From positions 1 to 46,184 of the forward strand of contig CAJWKF010000006.1 in NCBI GenBank assembly GCA_913042265.1: DNA of 46,184 nucleotides, read 5' to 3'. The notes below the pieces were generated by a model that saw only the letters and a list, made by a program, of their open reading frames with translations, ran no database searches and was not told the origin of the DNA. Shown in pieces: positions 43,721-46,184 of the stretch. Each line of letters starts with the position of its first letter. Position 1 is the stretch's first letter. The stretch comes from an uncultured Gammaproteobacteria bacterium (lineage in GTDB: Bacteria; Pseudomonadota; Gammaproteobacteria; Nitrosococcales; Methylophagaceae). Both the position numbers and the translations under genes were made by a program.

Positions 43721-45008
43721 GGGATAATCCCTCTTCCCATGGAATAGGGACGTTCAAATCCCTAGCAATAGAAACGGCAGAACTCAGTGCATCCTCATGG
43801 AAGCCATACCCAAAGTAACTGCCTGCAAACCAAGTTCTATTTTGACCCTGTAATTTATAGAGTTGTTTTTGAGCCGCCATGGCACGATTATCGAAAATAG
43901 GGTGCATATAATTAATTCTTTGAATAATCTTTTGAGGAGCAATTTTATGAATTGGGTTTAAGCTAACAAAGTAGTTTTGTGATTCATCTAAGCCCTGCAA
44001 TGCATTCATCCAGTAGCTGACAGACACCGAAGGTGCCGTCTCGCCACTCTGCTTTGCAAGATAGTTCCAGCATGACCAAACTTTTGAGAGTGTTGGCATG
44101 AGATTGGAATCAGTATGTAAATAAGTATCGTTTTCTTGATAGCGAAATGAAGATAATAGGGTTTGTTCGAGTTTGGACTTATTTTTGAGTATAGACAAAG
44201 CTTCATCAGCATGAGTGGCAATAACAACTTGGTCTACAATACATTCTTGCCCATCTTCTAATTTAATAACGACAGAATCAGTTTTTCTATCTATTTTGGT
44301 AGCCCCATTGTTGATAATCGTTTCTCCAGAAAACGAGGCTAACAACTTATCGACATAGCGTTGGCTTCCACCCGTAACGGTCCGCCACTGAGGGCGGTCT
44401 TTAACATTTAGTAAGCCATGATTATTAAAAAACTGAGCAAAACTTTTAGCTGGGAACGATTGCATTTGTTGAGGTGGACAAGACCATATGGCTGCAGCCA
44501 TGGGCAGCAAATAATCATCCTGCATCGGTTTACCAATACGTAGATCGGAGAGGAAGTCACCTAAAGTGAGTTTAGAGTCAGCTTGATTATTACTAATAAG
44601 TGCTTTGGCATTTCGATTAAACTTAAGGATGTCATAAACTAACTTGATAAACCTTGGAGATAACAGGTTTTTCCGTTGGGCAAATAGAGTATCTAGGTTA
44701 TTACCAGCATATTCCAATCCTGAATTCAAAATCGAAGCCGAGAAGGTCATGTCGGTCGCCTGTGTTTTCACATCAAGAGCATTTAGTAAACCGACTAAAT
44801 TTGGGTAGTTCGGTTCGTTATAGACAATAAACCCTGTATCCACCGCAGTATCAATACCTGTCTTTTCATTAGCTACTGAAATTGTATTGGTGTGTCCACC
44901 AATGTAGTTATTCTTGTCGATCAAAACTACTTGGTATCGTTGACTTAATAGCCATGCACTAGCCATACCAGCTATACCCGTTCCTATGACTGCTATTTTC
45001 TTAGTCAA
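43710..45008 (-). CDS. FAD-dependent amine-oxidase-like flavoprotein
   Basis: This 432-residue protein has the dinucleotide motif VIGTGIAGM at 6-14 and the GGHTNT loop that follows. It resembles the amine oxidase/phytoene desaturase superfamily. Other motifs are AVDTGFIVYNEPNYPNL, QWRTVTGGSQRYV and FAGSYFGYGFHEDALSSAVS at the C-terminus. In clusters of this kind the flavoprotein is thought to desaturate or oxidise an acyl chain modified by the CFA-type methyltransferase; that is inference. It comes 52 bases after the TIGR01777 gene on the same strand. Confidence 0.9.
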   Translation of the reverse strand: MTKKIAVIGTGIAGMASAWLLSQRYQVVLIDKNNYIGGHTNTISVANEKTGIDTAVDTGFIVYNEPNYPNLVGLLNALDVKTQATDMTFSASILNSGLEYAGNNLDTLFAQRKNLLSPRFIKLVYDILKFNRNAKALISNNQADSKLTLGDFLSDLRIGKPMQDDYLLPMAAAIWSCPPQQMQSFPAKSFAQFFNNHGLLNVKDRPQWRTVTGGSQRYVDKLLASFSGETIINNGATKIDRKTDSVVIKLEDGQECIVDQVVIATHADEALSILKNKSKLEQTLLSSFRYQENDTYLHTDSNLMPTLSKVWSCWNYLAKQSGETAPSVSVSYWMNALQGLDESQNYFVSLNPIHKIAPQKIIQRINYMHPIFDNRAMAAQKQLYKLQGQNRTWFAGSYFGYGFHEDALSSAVSIARDLNVPIPWEEGLSHGK

Positions 45009-45060
45009 AATACATTCCTTAAGCTCACAATGGCATTATGACCGATATAAACTTTATCTG

Positions 45061-45978
45061 TCATAAGGTTTCCTTTCCTTGAGTTAAGATGTTGTTTAGT
45101 GCTGGTGCTAGATAAGCATATGTAAAATTAAACCCGTTTTCTAATACTCGCTGAGGTACTGCGCGTTGCCCTGTCAGCAATAAAGATGACATTTCACCTA
45201 ACAATATTTTTAATAGCCATTCAGGTGCGGGAAGAAGTTTGTAACGGTGTAGTTGTTTAGCAAGCTCTGTGGTGAATTCATCATTAGTCACAGGGTTAGG
45301 AGCAGAGGCGTTAAAAACACCATTTAATTTCTCGCTCGAAGCTAAAAAAATTATTAAATTAACCATGTCGGAAATATGAATCCAAGGCATATATTGATGG
45401 CCTTCACCAAAATTACCCCCTAGATTAAATTTAAAGGGTAATAACATTTTTTTTAATACGCCCCCCTTTGATGTCAACACTAAACCTGTTCTGATGACAC
45501 AGACTCTGATGCCTGCTTTATCTGCTTTAAATGCTTGTTTTTCCCAGGCAGCACAGAGCTTATGAGTATATTCATCGTGATATTTAGATTGTTCCGTTAA
45601 AATTTGGTCACCACCATCACCATACCAACCAACTGCAGAACCACTAATTAAACATTCTGGTTTTTGTTTTCTATGGAAGATCCAATTCACAAGTTCTCGT
45701 GTTGTGTTGATTCGACTTGACTCTAACAATTCTTTTCGTTTATCTGACCATTTAGCGTTGGCAATGGGTTCACCTGCAAGATTTATCACAATATCTATTG
45801 TGTTATCAGGTGATATTTCAGTTAAGGACTGAATAGCCTTAACATTAATGCCACATTTATCTCTAACATTTCTGGGGGTTCTACTAAGGACTGTGACGTC
45901 ATGTCCTCCAGCTATTAATTGTTGACATAATTCTGAGCCAATTAGACCTGATCCACCAGATATTAGGTAGTGCTTCAT
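45061..45978 (-). CDS. TIGR01777 family epimerase (NAD-dependent, YfcH-like)
   Basis: This 305-residue extended SDR has the N-terminal NAD(P) motif SGGSGLIGSEL, INLAGEPIANAKWSDKRKELLE, the ISGSAVGWYGD motif with its catalytic Ser/Tyr pair, and WIHISDMVNLIIF. The C-terminal LLTGQRAVPQRVLENGFNFTY is typical of the family. E. coli YfcH is a homologue of unknown function. It is the first gene of the seven-gene minus-strand run; an AAGG lies about 11 bases before the ATG. I see no clear promoter or ECF sigma site before it. Confidence 0.9.
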   Translation of the reverse strand: MKHYLISGGSGLIGSELCQQLIAGGHDVTVLSRTPRNVRDKCGINVKAIQSLTEISPDNTIDIVINLAGEPIANAKWSDKRKELLESSRINTTRELVNWIFHRKQKPECLISGSAVGWYGDGGDQILTEQSKYHDEYTHKLCAAWEKQAFKADKAGIRVCVIRTGLVLTSKGGVLKKMLLPFKFNLGGNFGEGHQYMPWIHISDMVNLIIFLASSEKLNGVFNASAPNPVTNDEFTTELAKQLHRYKLLPAPEWLLKILLGEMSSLLLTGQRAVPQRVLENGFNFTYAYLAPALNNILTQGKETL

Positions 45979-46065
45979 AAGATAAAGACCTTGTCTAGAT
46001 TTATACGCAATAGCATCAATTTCATACTATTTTTCACGAATTGTGGGTTTTTTAATGTATGTTGT

Positions 46066-46106
46066 AAAAAAAAAGCAACGACATTAGTAAATGTCATTGC
46101 TTTTTT
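46066..46106. terminator. Bidirectional terminator upstream of the TIGR01777 gene
   Basis: GCAACGACATT and AATGTCATTGC form a nearly perfect stem (one G-U type mismatch), flanked by an A/T-run on both sides (A run at 46066-46074, T run at 46101-46106). Its main use is to end the minus-strand gene at the window edge, whose stop is 18 bases away. Confidence 0.85.
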
Positions 46107-46124
46107 AGTTCTAACTAGGTGATG

Positions 46125-46184
46125 TTACTTAAACCATTCAAACGGACGTTCACCAGCAATTTTGAAATACAAAGACATATTGAT
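46125..46184 (-). CDS. C-terminal fragment of an unknown protein (5' end outside window)
   Basis: The minus-strand frame is open from the window edge to a TAA at 46125-46127 and gives the last 19 residues, INMSLYFKIAGERPFEWFK. The terminator just downstream shows that this is a real gene end. The fragment is too short to assign a family. Confidence 0.6.
   Translation of the reverse strand: MNMSLYFKIAGERPFEWFK

Noticed and set aside
38178-45978. Polyketide or other secondary-metabolite cluster
   Set aside because: SnoaL and chalcone-isomerase names suggest this, but no synthase is present; both folds occur in lipid-related bacterial operons.

Overview
The window is a stretch of ordinary gammaproteobacterial chromosome. 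Base composition looks low to mid 40s % GC by eye (not computed). Several gene orders known from Escherichia coli and Pseudomonas are kept: gpmI-envC-ctpA facing a rhodanese gene-grxC-secB-gpsA; rpsU-yqeY-dnaG-rpoD followed by a CAT-anticodon tRNA in the position of E. coli ileX; lolB-ispE-tRNA-Gln-prs-rplY-pth-ychF with a tRNA-Met beyond; hemA-prfA facing away from a TPR lipoprotein gene; and tesA divergent from ybbA-ybbP. I see no insertion sequence, prophage, integrase, CRISPR array, rRNA or plasmid gene. The genus cannot be fixed from the sequence alone.

Layout. 1-450: end of a glutathione S-transferase-like gene, its terminator and a structured intergenic element. 451-7016: cell-envelope and central genes on both strands (ctpA, envC, gpmI; rhodanese, grxC, secB, gpsA). 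7024-11411: a very compact block with a MidA-like methyltransferase, folM, folK, folB, plsY and tsaD, in which several genes overlap head-to-head or tail-to-tail. 11553-16077: the macromolecular synthesis operon ending in a tRNA-Ile2 and a terminator. 16190-18510: mltD, trmL and tRNA-Met. 18837-25769: the minus-strand run from the TPR lipoprotein gene through lolB, ispE, tRNA-Gln, prs, rplY and pth to ychF. 26058-31309: hemA-prfA converging on purD-tsaC-hemF. 31498-34161: a LOG-family gene, a parS-like palindrome, tRNA-Leu, a tiny lipoprotein gene, a SpoU-type RNA methyltransferase and a lone LON substrate-binding domain. 34162-37969: tesA and the YbbA/YbbP ABC system.

The last 8 kb (38178-45978) is the accessory-looking part. 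A short plus-strand pair (SDR and SnoaL-like proteins) abuts, stop codon to stop codon, a seven-gene minus-strand run: a TIGR01777 epimerase, an FAD amine-oxidase-like flavoprotein, a DUF1365 protein, a cyclopropane-fatty-acid-synthase-type methyltransferase, a GPH/MFS_2 transporter, a DUF3833 lipoprotein and a periplasmic chalcone-isomerase-like protein. Genes in the run overlap or lie a few bases apart, apart from a 52-base gap after the first. I read it as a membrane-lipid acyl-chain modification system with its own transporter and envelope factors. The parts belong to known families, but the chemistry of the set is not settled, so this is the best candidate here for an incompletely described system.

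Smaller points of interest are the parS-like site at 32177-32192, a possibly leaderless mltD promoter, a tRNA lying only 7 bases after the rpoD stop, divergent start codons that share bases at 8197-8200, and a 50-residue lipoprotein gene that begins with GTG.
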